A stretch of 64,000 bases of DNA, taken from NCBI RefSeq assembly GCF_000092865.1, contig NC_014151.1, forward strand, positions 3,286,001 through 3,350,000. The letters run 5' to 3'. Shown here piece by piece: positions 37,634-45,653 of the stretch. A program made the translations under genes and the position numbers. The notes under the pieces were generated by a model that was not told where the DNA came from, searched no databases, and saw only the letters and a program-made list of their open reading frames with translations. Source of the DNA: Cellulomonas flavigena DSM 20109. Lineage in GTDB: Bacteria > Actinomycetota > Actinomycetes > Actinomycetales > Cellulomonadaceae. Positions within the stretch are counted from its first letter, which is position 1. Each line of letters starts with the position of its first letter.

Positions 37634-39292
37634 TCAGCCGTTCTGCTCGGCGAACCGCTCCTGCGCGGCGTTCACCACGTCGAGGTACTGCTGCATGTTC
37701 TTGCCCTCGAGCTCGGCGACGTACGCGTCCCACTCGGACAGGTCGCGCTGGCCGAGGATGAACGCGGCGGTGTTCTGCAGCACGTGGTCGCGCAGCGCGG
37801 TCTGCCAGAGCGAGACCTGCTCACGCTCGAGCTCGTCCAGCGGTGCGGGCGGCGAGACCGGGGCGAGCTCCTTGTCGCTCATGGACTCGACGAACTCGAC
37901 GACCTCGTCACGCAGCATCGACCGGTCCAGCTCGTCCGACGAGCCGTGCTCGAGCATCCACACGCCGTTGTGGTAGCCGTAGTCGACGTTGAGCGCCTTC
38001 GGCGCGCCCGGGTTCAGGCCGTTCTGGTCGATGTCCGGCATGAGCACGCGCTTGTCGCCCTCGCGCGTGAAGGTCTCACCCTCGACACCCCACTTGGCGA
38101 ACTCCAGGCCCTCGTCGGAGTAGTACAGCCAGTCGATGAACTGCAGCATCGCGAGGAAGTCGTCCTCCTCGGCGGCCGACGAGGACAGCATGAGACCGCT
38201 GACGAGGCGCGAACCGGCCAGGACGTCACCGGCGGGGCCGGCGGGGACGCGGATCATGGCGACCTCGCCCTGCGTGCCGACCTCGGTCATGGCGGTCCGG
38301 ACCTTGAGGATCTCCTGGTCGTTCGTCAGCTGGGCGAAGGTCTGGCCCGACGCCATCTTCTGGATGGCCTGGTCGTCCTCCTGCGTGAGGCTCTCGGGGT
38401 CCATGAGCCCGTCGGCGATGAGGCCGTGGTAGTACTCGAGCAGCTCGCGGTACTCGTCCATGGCGCCGGTGTAGACGAACTCGCCCGCGTCCTCGTCCCA
38501 CCAGGTGCCCTCGCCGTAGCCCCAGCCGGCGGCCGTGCCGAAGTTCGACGCGGCGACGTTGAGAGTGGCCTCGAGCGGACCGTTGGCCGACCAGCGGTCG
38601 GACAGGGGGTACAGGTCGGGGTACGCGGCCTTGACCTTCGCCAGGTCGGCGGCGAAGTCCTCGAAGGTCTCCGGCTCCAGGCTCAGGCCGAGCTGCTCCC
38701 AGACGTCCTTGCGCACCGCGTACGTGTACGAGGGACGGACCGACTCGCGCAGGCCGGGCAGCACGTAGTACTTGCCGTCCTGCTGGCGCATCCGGTCGAT
38801 GTCGGCCTCCAGGCCCCACTTCTCGACCTTGTCGAGGTAGTTCGGCATGTGCTCGACGTAGTCGCTCACGGGCAGGATCGCACCGCCGGCGACGAAGGCC
38901 ACCTCCTGCCCGGGGTAGGTCACGGAGATGATGTCCGGGGCGTTGCCCGCGCCGATCGCGATCGACTGCGCCTGCTGCCAGTCGGACAGCGGGGCGGTCT
39001 GCATCTCGAAGGTGACCTTCTGGTTCTCCTCGAGCTTCGTGAGGATGTCCCAGTCCTCCTTGAGCGGGTAGTTCGGGTGGTCGCGGTACATCAGGCCGAA
39101 GCTCACCGGCTCGGTGGCCACGAACGTCGTGCCGACGCCGTAGTCCTCCATCGCACCGACCTGACCGAGCTCGCTCGCCTCGGGGGCGTCGTCCGTCTCG
39201 TCGTCCGACCCGCCCGAGCAGGCCGCCAGGGCCAGCGCGAGGGTCGCGGCGGTCGCGGCGAGCGCGAGGGGCCGCTTCTTCGTCGTCCTCAT
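37634..39292 (-). CDS. Extracellular sugar-binding lipoprotein of ABC importer
   Basis: A 552-residue lipoprotein: signal peptide with lipobox LALAAC near residue 23, then a family 1-like solute-binding protein of the long LplA/LipO type (GAGNAPDIISVTYPGQ, DRMRQQDGKYYVLPG, FIDWLYYSDEGLEFAKWG). Anchored outside the cell, it binds an oligosaccharide and passes it to the two permeases encoded upstream. ATG codons at 39295 and 39292 are adjacent; AAGGAG is better spaced for 39292. No ATPase gene is in the operon, as usual for systems sharing an MsmK-type ATPase. Substrate is inferred to be a hemicellulose oligosaccharide from GH39 and GH42. Confidence 0.94.
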   Translation of the reverse strand: MRTTKKRPLALAATAATLALALAACSGGSDDETDDAPEASELGQVGAMEDYGVGTTFVATEPVSFGLMYRDHPNYPLKEDWDILTKLEENQKVTFEMQTAPLSDWQQAQSIAIGAGNAPDIISVTYPGQEVAFVAGGAILPVSDYVEHMPNYLDKVEKWGLEADIDRMRQQDGKYYVLPGLRESVRPSYTYAVRKDVWEQLGLSLEPETFEDFAADLAKVKAAYPDLYPLSDRWSANGPLEATLNVAASNFGTAAGWGYGEGTWWDEDAGEFVYTGAMDEYRELLEYYHGLIADGLMDPESLTQEDDQAIQKMASGQTFAQLTNDQEILKVRTAMTEVGTQGEVAMIRVPAGPAGDVLAGSRLVSGLMLSSSAAEEDDFLAMLQFIDWLYYSDEGLEFAKWGVEGETFTREGDKRVLMPDIDQNGLNPGAPKALNVDYGYHNGVWMLEHGSSDELDRSMLRDEVVEFVESMSDKELAPVSPPAPLDELEREQVSLWQTALRDHVLQNTAAFILGQRDLSEWDAYVAELEGKNMQQYLDVVNAAQERFAEQNG

Positions 39293-39375
39293 CATTCTCC
39301 TTCGGGTGGAACGTCGTCGTCCTGCAACCGGGGATGTGCACCGCTGCCGGCGGGCAGCGGGGGTGCGGGGAGGGG

Positions 39376-40302
39376 CTACTGCTTGACCGAGCCGAGCATC
39401 ACGCCGGACACGAAGTACCTCTGCACGAACGGGTAGAGGCACACGATCGGCAGGACGGTGAGCAGCATCGTCACGGCCTTGACGTTGGCGGCGATCTGCG
39501 TCGCCTCGGCCGAGCCGGCCGCGCCGTCGACGCTGGTGGCGCCCGCGATGAGGTTCCGCAGGTACACCGTCACGGGATAGAGCTCGCGGTGGTCCATGTA
39601 GAGGAACGCGGCGAACCACGAGTTCCAGAAGGACACCGCGTAGAACAGGACCATCGTGGCGATGACCGCCTTGCTCAGCGGCAGCACGATGCGGGCGAGC
39701 TTGCCGTAGGTGCTCAGCCCGTCGATCTCCGCGGCCTCCTCCAGCTCGGTGGAGAAGTTCTCGAAGAACGACTTCATGACGAGCAGGTTGAACACGCTGA
39801 TCGCGTTGGGCAGGGCGATGGCCCACACGCTGTTGCGCAGGCCCAGCTCGTTGACGAGCACGTAGTTGGGGATCAGACCGCCGTTGAAGAACATCGTGAA
39901 GACGGCGATGCCGATGAACACCGTGCGCCCACGCAGGTGGTACTTGGAGATGGCGTACGCGAACGTCGTCGTGAGGAACATCGCGACCACGGTCGCGACG
40001 ACCGTGTAGTAGACGGTGTTCTGGTAGTTGCGCCAGAACATCCGGTCGCTCATGACCAGGTCGAAGGTCGTGAGGTTGAAGCCCTGGGGCCACAGGTTGA
40101 CCTGGCCGGCGTTGATGTACGACTCGGAGGAGAACGCCTGCGCCGCGAGGTTGACGAACGGGTACAGCGTGAGGGCCGCGATGACGACCAGCAGCGTGGC
40201 GTTGACGATGCGGAACGCCGTGTAGGCGCGCGTGTCCTTCACGGCCCGGACGGTGGGCTTCGACAGCCGCTCGTCCAGCCGCGTCACGTTCTCGACGGTC
40301 AC
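39376..40302 (-). CDS. ABC sugar permease, LplC/YtcP-like
   Basis: A 308-residue inner-membrane permease with six predicted membrane segments and the EAA loop as ELEEAAEIDGLSTYGKLARI, where it docks with the ATPase. It ends FVSGVMLGSVKQ, the typical C-terminus of LplC/YtcP permeases. The GTG start overlaps the stop of the other permease by GTGA (40299-40302). Works with the permease encoded upstream and the lipoprotein encoded downstream. Confidence 0.95.
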   Translation of the reverse strand: MTVENVTRLDERLSKPTVRAVKDTRAYTAFRIVNATLLVVIAALTLYPFVNLAAQAFSSESYINAGQVNLWPQGFNLTTFDLVMSDRMFWRNYQNTVYYTVVATVVAMFLTTTFAYAISKYHLRGRTVFIGIAVFTMFFNGGLIPNYVLVNELGLRNSVWAIALPNAISVFNLLVMKSFFENFSTELEEAAEIDGLSTYGKLARIVLPLSKAVIATMVLFYAVSFWNSWFAAFLYMDHRELYPVTVYLRNLIAGATSVDGAAGSAEATQIAANVKAVTMLLTVLPIVCLYPFVQRYFVSGVMLGSVKQ

Positions 40303-41285
40303 CACAGGGAGGCTCCGACCACTCGGCGCGAGATCGCGTTGGCGGACAGGACGAGGGTCAGGCCGATGAGGGCCTCGAACAGCCCGATGGCCGTCGCGTA
40401 GGAGAACTGGCTGGACCCGATGCCCACGCGGTACAGGTACGTCGCGATGACGTCCGCGGTCGGGTACAGCAGGGGGTTGTACAGGAGCAGGATCTTCTCG
40501 AACCCGACCGCCATGAACGAGCCGATGTTGAGGATGAGCAGCACGACCATCGTGGGGCGGATGCCCGGCAGCGTGACGTGCCACGTCTGGCGCCAGCGGT
40601 TGGCGCCGTCGATGCGCGCGGCCTCGTACAGCTGCGGGTCGATGGTCGACAGCGCGGCGAGGTAGAGGATCGTGCCCCAGCCGACCGTCTGCCAGATCTC
40701 GGAGGAGATGTAGATGGTGCGGAACCACTCGGGCAGCTGCATGAACCCGATCGCGTCGCCCCCGACGGCGGTGATGATCTGGTTGACCGTGCCGCGCATC
40801 GCGGTGAGCTGGAAGACCAGGCCGGCGACGATGACGATCGACATGAAGTGCGGCAGGTAGGAGATCGTCTGGACGACCCGCTTGAACCGCCGCGAGCGCA
40901 GCTCGTTGAGCATGAGCGCCAGCACGATCGGCAGCGGGAAGATGATGACCAGGCTCAGCACGCCCAGGACGAGGGTGTTCTGGAAGACGTTCCAGAAGGT
41001 GGGGTCGTTGATGAACATCCGCACGTAGTGCAGGCCCACCCACTCCTCGCCGAAGATCGACCCGCCGGGCCGGAAGCGCCGGAAGGCGATGACGTTGCCG
41101 ATCATCGGCACGTAGCGGAAGACCGCGAAGAACAGCAGCGGCAGGACGAGCAGCGAGTAGAGCTGCCAGTCGCGGCGCACCGCCCGGCGCCACGTGCGAC
41201 GCCGCTCGTCGGGCCGGCGCGCGGGCGCGTCGGATGGCGGCGGTGCGACCCGCACGGGGTGCACGTCCTGCTGCTGCGCCTGCAT
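40299..41285 (-). CDS. ABC sugar permease, LplB/YteP-like
   Basis: A 328-residue permease, first gene of the leftward operon. It has a ~45-residue cytosolic Arg/Pro-rich N-terminus, six membrane segments, and an EAA loop (LYEAARIDGANRWRQTWHV). FRRFRPGGSIFGEEWVGL after the first segment is typical for the LplB group. The ATG at 41285 is taken because a start at 41357 would overlap the operator palindrome. About 270 bases upstream separate it from the divergent LacI gene. Confidence 0.94.
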   Translation of the reverse strand: MQAQQQDVHPVRVAPPPSDAPARRPDERRRTWRRAVRRDWQLYSLLVLPLLFFAVFRYVPMIGNVIAFRRFRPGGSIFGEEWVGLHYVRMFINDPTFWNVFQNTLVLGVLSLVIIFPLPIVLALMLNELRSRRFKRVVQTISYLPHFMSIVIVAGLVFQLTAMRGTVNQIITAVGGDAIGFMQLPEWFRTIYISSEIWQTVGWGTILYLAALSTIDPQLYEAARIDGANRWRQTWHVTLPGIRPTMVVLLILNIGSFMAVGFEKILLLYNPLLYPTADVIATYLYRVGIGSSQFSYATAIGLFEALIGLTLVLSANAISRRVVGASLW

Positions 41286-41352
41286 GAATCCCCACGCCCT
41301 CGTGGCCGAAACGTGTCGACGGGAGACCCCGTCCGGTGCGGGCGCCACGTTA

Positions 41353-41366
41353 GGCAAACGTTTGCC
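41353..41366. promoter_or_regulatory. LacI-type operator of the transporter-glycosidase operon
   Basis: GGCAAACGTTTGCC is a perfect 14-base palindrome with a central CG, 68 bases before the permease start and between divergent promoters. Its half-site resembles that at 19911-19930 (GGCAA). A weaker related site CGCGAAACTTGCG lies near 41474, closer to the regulator. Confidence 0.85.
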
Positions 41367-41558
41367 CTGGCGTCAAGAGACCGGCCCGAACCCCGTTCGG
41401 GCGGGTGACTCCCGGACGATCAGGACGGATCGCTCCGGGGTGCGGCGCGGCCGCCCGAACGGGTGCTACCTTCGACGCGAAACTTGCGAGCACGCCCCGA
41501 GCGCGCCGGTCGTCCCCCGCCGACCGCCGTCACGGGCCCCCGGTCAGAGGAGACCTTC

Positions 41559-42590
41559 GTGGCCACGTCCAGCGACAACCGACGGACGGTGACGATCGCC
41601 GAGATCGCCGCGCTCGCCGGCGTCTCCGTCCCCACCGTGTCCAAGGTCCTCAACGGCCGCGCCGACGTCGCCGCGACGACGCGCGCCCGTGTCGAGGCGA
41701 TCCTCGAGGAGCACAGCTACCGCCGCCGGCGCGGCCGCGGCTCGGGCGACCCGAACCTCATCGACCTCGTCTTCCACCACATCGACAACGCGTGGGCGCA
41801 GGAGGTCATCAAGGGCGTCGAGGACGCCGCCGCCGCCCACCGCGTCGGCGTCGTGCTGTCCGAGCTCGGCGGCGCGCACCGCCCGCAGCAGGAGCTCATC
41901 GACGACATCCTCGCGCGCCGCCCGCTCGGCGTGCTGCTCGTGCTGTCGAGCCTCGACGCGACGCAGCGCCACCAGCTCGAGTCCCGCTCCATCCCGTTCG
42001 TCGTCGTCGACACCTGGGGCGAGCCGCCGGCGGGCGTCCCGACGGTCGGCTCCAACAACTGGAACGGCGGTCTCATCGCCACGCGCCACCTGCTCTCGCT
42101 CGGGCACCGCCGCATCGCGGTCATCTCGGGCCCGTCCGACGTGCTGTGCTCCCGCGCCCGCGTCGACGGCTACCGCAGCGCGCTCGAGGAGGCCGGCATC
42201 CGCTCCGACCCGTCGTACGTCCGCTGGGGCGACTTCCACGTCGACGGCGGCTACCGCCACGGCCTGGAGCTGCTGTCGCGCCCCGACCGCCCCACCGCGA
42301 TCTTCGCCGGCTCGGACTACCAGTGCCTCGGCGTCATGCGGGCCGTGCGCGAGCTCGGCATGTCGATCCCCGAGGACGTGTCGGTCGTCGGGTACGACGA
42401 CATCCCGCTCGCCCAGTGGCTCGGCCCGTCGCTCACCACCGTGCGCCAGCCGCTGCGCGAGATGGCCGGCACCGCGACCGAGATGGTGCTGAGCATCGCC
42501 TCCGGCGAGCGACCGTCCAACCTGCGGATCGACCTCGCGACCGAGCTCGTGGTCCGCGAGTCGACGGCGCCGGCACCCGCCGGCGTCTGA
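41559..42590 (+). CDS. LacI-family regulator of the GH39/GH42 operon
   Basis: A 343-residue LacI-type repressor. The helix-turn-helix is VTIAEIAALAGVSVPTVSKV (about 11-30) with the hinge after YRRRRGRGSG, and a sugar-binding domain with FAGSDYQCLGVMRA and GYDDIPLAQW. The GTG at 41559 is set by AGAGGAG upstream. It is divergent from the importer operon across a perfect LacI palindrome and so very likely regulates it and itself. The DNA-recognition helix (SVPTVSKVL) differs from that of the regulator at 18809 (AVSTASRAL), consistent with a different operator. Confidence 0.93.
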   Translation: MATSSDNRRTVTIAEIAALAGVSVPTVSKVLNGRADVAATTRARVEAILEEHSYRRRRGRGSGDPNLIDLVFHHIDNAWAQEVIKGVEDAAAAHRVGVVLSELGGAHRPQQELIDDILARRPLGVLLVLSSLDATQRHQLESRSIPFVVVDTWGEPPAGVPTVGSNNWNGGLIATRHLLSLGHRRIAVISGPSDVLCSRARVDGYRSALEEAGIRSDPSYVRWGDFHVDGGYRHGLELLSRPDRPTAIFAGSDYQCLGVMRAVRELGMSIPEDVSVVGYDDIPLAQWLGPSLTTVRQPLREMAGTATEMVLSIASGERPSNLRIDLATELVVRESTAPAPAGV

Positions 42591-42668
42591 CGGGCGGCGC
42601 TCAGCGCCCCGCGCTGCGGCGCCACCACGCCAGCGTCGGCACGCCCAGCGCGAGCGTGCCCAGGATCG

Positions 42669-45098
42669 TCACGACGCGCCACACGACAGCGATCCCCGGC
42701 CCGACCCTGCGATGACCACCGGCCTGCCCGGCCGCAGCGTCACCTGCGCCCGCTCCGTTCCGCCGCGCTCGCGCACGTCGACCACAACGTCCCGCTTGGC
42801 CGCGAGCTCGGCCAGCACGACGCGACCCTCGGCCCACCGCAGGTCGACGAGGTCCACGCCGCCGCGCAGCCGCAGCCCCTGCACGCGTCCCTCCGGCCAG
42901 GACGCCGGCAGCGCGGGCAGCAGGTGCACCTCACGCACGCCGTCGGGGCCGCGGTGGTGCGCCTGCACGAGCGCCTCGACGACGCCCGCGGTGAAGCCGA
43001 GGTTGCCGTCGACCTGGAACGGCGGGTGCGCGCACAGCAGCGAGCGGTAGACCCCGCCGGGCGCCGGCCAGGACGCGGGCTCCTCACCGGGGACGGGGTG
43101 CAGGAACGCGCTCACCAGCGCCGCGACGCCCTCGGGGTCGCGCAGCCGCGCGCGCAGCGCGAGCCGCCACGCGAGCGACCAGCCGGTCGACTCCGGGCCG
43201 CGCGCGTCGAGCGTGCGACGGGCCGCGGCCGCGAGCTCGGGCGTGGTGTCCGGGTCGATCGACGTGCCGGGGAACACCCGGTACAGGTGCGACTGGTGGC
43301 GGTGCTCGGGCTCGGCGTCGGGCACGTCCTCGTGCCACTCGGCGAGCCGGCCGTCGGGGGCGACGCGCTCGGTGGGCAGCCGCTCGAGCGCGCCGTCGAC
43401 GGCGGCGCGCAGGTCCTCGTCGCGGTCCCGCACGACGGGCGCGAGACGCCGTACCTGCTCGAGCAGGTCGCGCACGATCGCGAGGTCCGCCGTGGTCGAC
43501 ACCGCCACCGCCGCGGGGCGGCCGTCGGGCAGCAGGTAGTGGTTCTCGGGGCTCGTCCCCGGCGACGTGCCGAGCGTGCCGTCGGGCAGCTCGACGAGCA
43601 GGTCGAGCACCGCGCGGGCGGCGTCGCGCACGACCGGCCAGTGCCGGCGCAGCGCGTCGTCGTCGCCCGTCCAGTCGTGGTGGTCGACGACGTGCCGGGC
43701 CAGCCACGCACCGCCCAGCGGCCAGGCCGACCACGACGCGGAGTCGTGGCCGCGGCCCGTCGGGCCCGTGAAGCACCACGGGTCGGAGTTGTGGTGCGCC
43801 ACCCAGCCGCGTGCGCCGTACAGCGTCCGGGCGGTCTGCCGTCCCGCGGCGGCGAGCCGGTCGAGCCAGGACAGCAGCGGCTCGTGGCACTCCGCGAGGT
43901 CGCCGACGAGGGCGGGCCAGTAGTTCATCTCGGTGTTGATGTTGATCGTGTAGTTCGAGCTCCACGGCGGGCGGACCCGCTCGTTCCAGATGCCCTGGAG
44001 GTTGAGCGGCAGCGTGCCGGGCCGCGAGCCCGCGACCGTGAGGTACCGGCCGAGCTGGAACGCCAGGACCGCCAGGTGCGCGTCCGGCTCGCCGGCCGCG
44101 TGGCGGGCGAGCCGCGCGTCGAGCGGCAGGTCGGGCGGCGCGGCGACCAGGTCGAGCGACACGCGCCCCAGGAGCGCGGCGTGGTCCGCGACGTGCCGGG
44201 CAGGGATGCCGTCGACGTCCGCGAGCGCGCCCCGCAGGCCCGCGAGCGCGTCGGCAGCCACGCGCTCCCGGTCGCCGTGCAGCGTGCCGGTCGCGACGTC
44301 GTGGTCGGTCGCGGACGTCAGGACGACGCGCACGCGGCGTGCCCCGGTGACCCGCACCTCGCCGTCGACGACCGCGACCGGGGCGTCGTCGGCCAGCACC
44401 GCGAGCGCCACCGCGGCGTGCACGGACCGCCCGCCGTACTGCACGGGGTCAGGGCCGTCGACCCAGTCGGGCAGCACGTGCGAGGGCATGTCGAGGGTGG
44501 CGACGAGGATCCCGTCGCCCGCGGCCGCCGGCGTCGACGCCCACGGGTGCGGGGACGCCAGCCGCACGCGCGTCTCCCCCGGCGCCCCGGCCCGCTCCAG
44601 CAGCAGCGCGCCGTCCGGGTGGCTGACGAGCACCTCCTGCCGCCACGGCTCGCCGGCGGCCGAGCGCCACGTCGTCGTCACCACGCCGCGCGCGAGGTCG
44701 AGCACGCGGCGGTAGTCGTCGCGACCCGCGGCTCCCGGCTGCTCGACGAGCACGTCGACGAGCGGCTGGTACGCCTGCACCCAGCCGCTCTGCAGCTTCG
44801 CGAGCTCGTCCTGCGCCGCGAGCGGGTCGCCCTCCGCGAGGAGGTGGCGTGCACGCCGCACCACACCTGGCGCACCGTCCGGCCCCAGCGGCCCGACGGG
44901 CTCGACGGTCCCGTCGTGCGGGGCGCCCGACCAGCAGGTGTCGTCGTTGACCTGCAGCCGCTCGGCACCCGTCCCGCCGTGGACCATGGCACCCAGACGC
45001 CCGTTGCCGACGGGGAAGGCGTCGGTCCACCAGCGCGCGGGCTCGTCGAGCCGCAGCACCAGCCCGGACGCCGTCGTCACCGCCCCGTCGTCGATCAC
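42669..45098 (-). CDS. GH95 alpha-L-fucosidase/galactosidase-like enzyme
   Basis: An ~809-residue inverting glycosidase of GH95, which removes alpha-1,2-L-fucose or L-galactose. Conserved parts are PARWWTDAFPVGNGRLGAMV, NLQGIWNERVRPPWSSNYT, ININTEMNYW (catalytic-base Asn pair), GTSPENHY (acid Glu) and PPFQVDGNLG (Asp). No signal peptide, so likely cytosolic. The GTG at 45098 is tentative; 45104 and 45080 are alternatives, none with a good ribosome site. It is a lone leftward gene, divergent from trmL. L-Fucose residues occur on xyloglucan; the amidohydrolase and FadR-type genes 2.6 kb away may belong to the same use. Confidence 0.9.
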   Translation of the reverse strand: MIDDGAVTTASGLVLRLDEPARWWTDAFPVGNGRLGAMVHGGTGAERLQVNDDTCWSGAPHDGTVEPVGPLGPDGAPGVVRRARHLLAEGDPLAAQDELAKLQSGWVQAYQPLVDVLVEQPGAAGRDDYRRVLDLARGVVTTTWRSAAGEPWRQEVLVSHPDGALLLERAGAPGETRVRLASPHPWASTPAAAGDGILVATLDMPSHVLPDWVDGPDPVQYGGRSVHAAVALAVLADDAPVAVVDGEVRVTGARRVRVVLTSATDHDVATGTLHGDRERVAADALAGLRGALADVDGIPARHVADHAALLGRVSLDLVAAPPDLPLDARLARHAAGEPDAHLAVLAFQLGRYLTVAGSRPGTLPLNLQGIWNERVRPPWSSNYTININTEMNYWPALVGDLAECHEPLLSWLDRLAAAGRQTARTLYGARGWVAHHNSDPWCFTGPTGRGHDSASWSAWPLGGAWLARHVVDHHDWTGDDDALRRHWPVVRDAARAVLDLLVELPDGTLGTSPGTSPENHYLLPDGRPAAVAVSTTADLAIVRDLLEQVRRLAPVVRDRDEDLRAAVDGALERLPTERVAPDGRLAEWHEDVPDAEPEHRHQSHLYRVFPGTSIDPDTTPELAAAARRTLDARGPESTGWSLAWRLALRARLRDPEGVAALVSAFLHPVPGEEPASWPAPGGVYRSLLCAHPPFQVDGNLGFTAGVVEALVQAHHRGPDGVREVHLLPALPASWPEGRVQGLRLRGGVDLVDLRWAEGRVVLAELAAKRDVVVDVRERGGTERAQVTLRPGRPVVIAGSGRGSLSCGAS

Positions 45099-45131
45099 GC
45101 CCACACCCAACCACGGTGCGAGGATCGGCGG

Positions 45132-45593
45132 GTGCACGTCGCCTTCTTCGAGCCGCGGATCCCCGGCAACACCGGCAACGCCATCCGGATGTGCGCGGGC
45201 ACGGGCGCCACGCTGCACCTCGTCGAGCCGCTGGGCTTCGAGCTGGACGAGGCGCGGCTGCGGCGCGCGGGCCTGGACTACCACGACCTCGCGCACGTCG
45301 TCGTGCACGCGTCGCTCGCTGCGCTGCTGGACGCGCTGCCCGCGTCCCGCGTGTGGGCGTTCACCACGCGCGCCACGGACCGCTACACCGACGTGGCGTG
45401 GCGCGACGACGACGTCCTGCTGTTCGGCCCCGAGCCGACGGGCCTGCCGGCCGACGTGCTGGCCCACCCGCGGGTCACCGGCGAGGTCCGCATCCCGATG
45501 CTGCCGGGGCGCCGGTCGATGAACCTGTCGAACGCCGCGGCGGTCGCCACCTACGAGGCGTGGCGGGCGCGGGGGTTCCCCGGCGGGGTGTGA
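45132..45593 (+). CDS. trmL: tRNA (cytidine(34)-2'-O)-methyltransferase TrmL
   Basis: A 153-residue minimal SPOUT methyltransferase that methylates the wobble ribose of tRNA-Leu isoacceptors. Motifs are NTGNAIRMCAGTG (1), LLFGPEPTGLP (2) and IPMLPGRRSMNLSNAAAV (3), with length as in E. coli TrmL. The GTG at 45132 fits the standard MHVAFFEPRIPGN start. It stands 34 bases from the divergent GH95 start; this closeness is probably coincidental. ggt follows 60 bases downstream. Confidence 0.95.
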   Translation: MHVAFFEPRIPGNTGNAIRMCAGTGATLHLVEPLGFELDEARLRRAGLDYHDLAHVVVHASLAALLDALPASRVWAFTTRATDRYTDVAWRDDDVLLFGPEPTGLPADVLAHPRVTGEVRIPMLPGRRSMNLSNAAAVATYEAWRARGFPGGV

Positions 45594-45653
45594 GGGCCTG
45601 TGACAGGGCGGGTGTGACGCGCCCCCGGCGGTCAGCGCTGCGAGCATCGGGGG

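Noticed and set aside
42601..42675. A short leftward frame ending in a hydrophobic stretch (VVTILGTLALGVPTLAWWRR), starting inside the GH95 end
   Set aside because: Could be a 25-residue membrane peptide, but there is no clear ribosome site or known relative, so it is not called.
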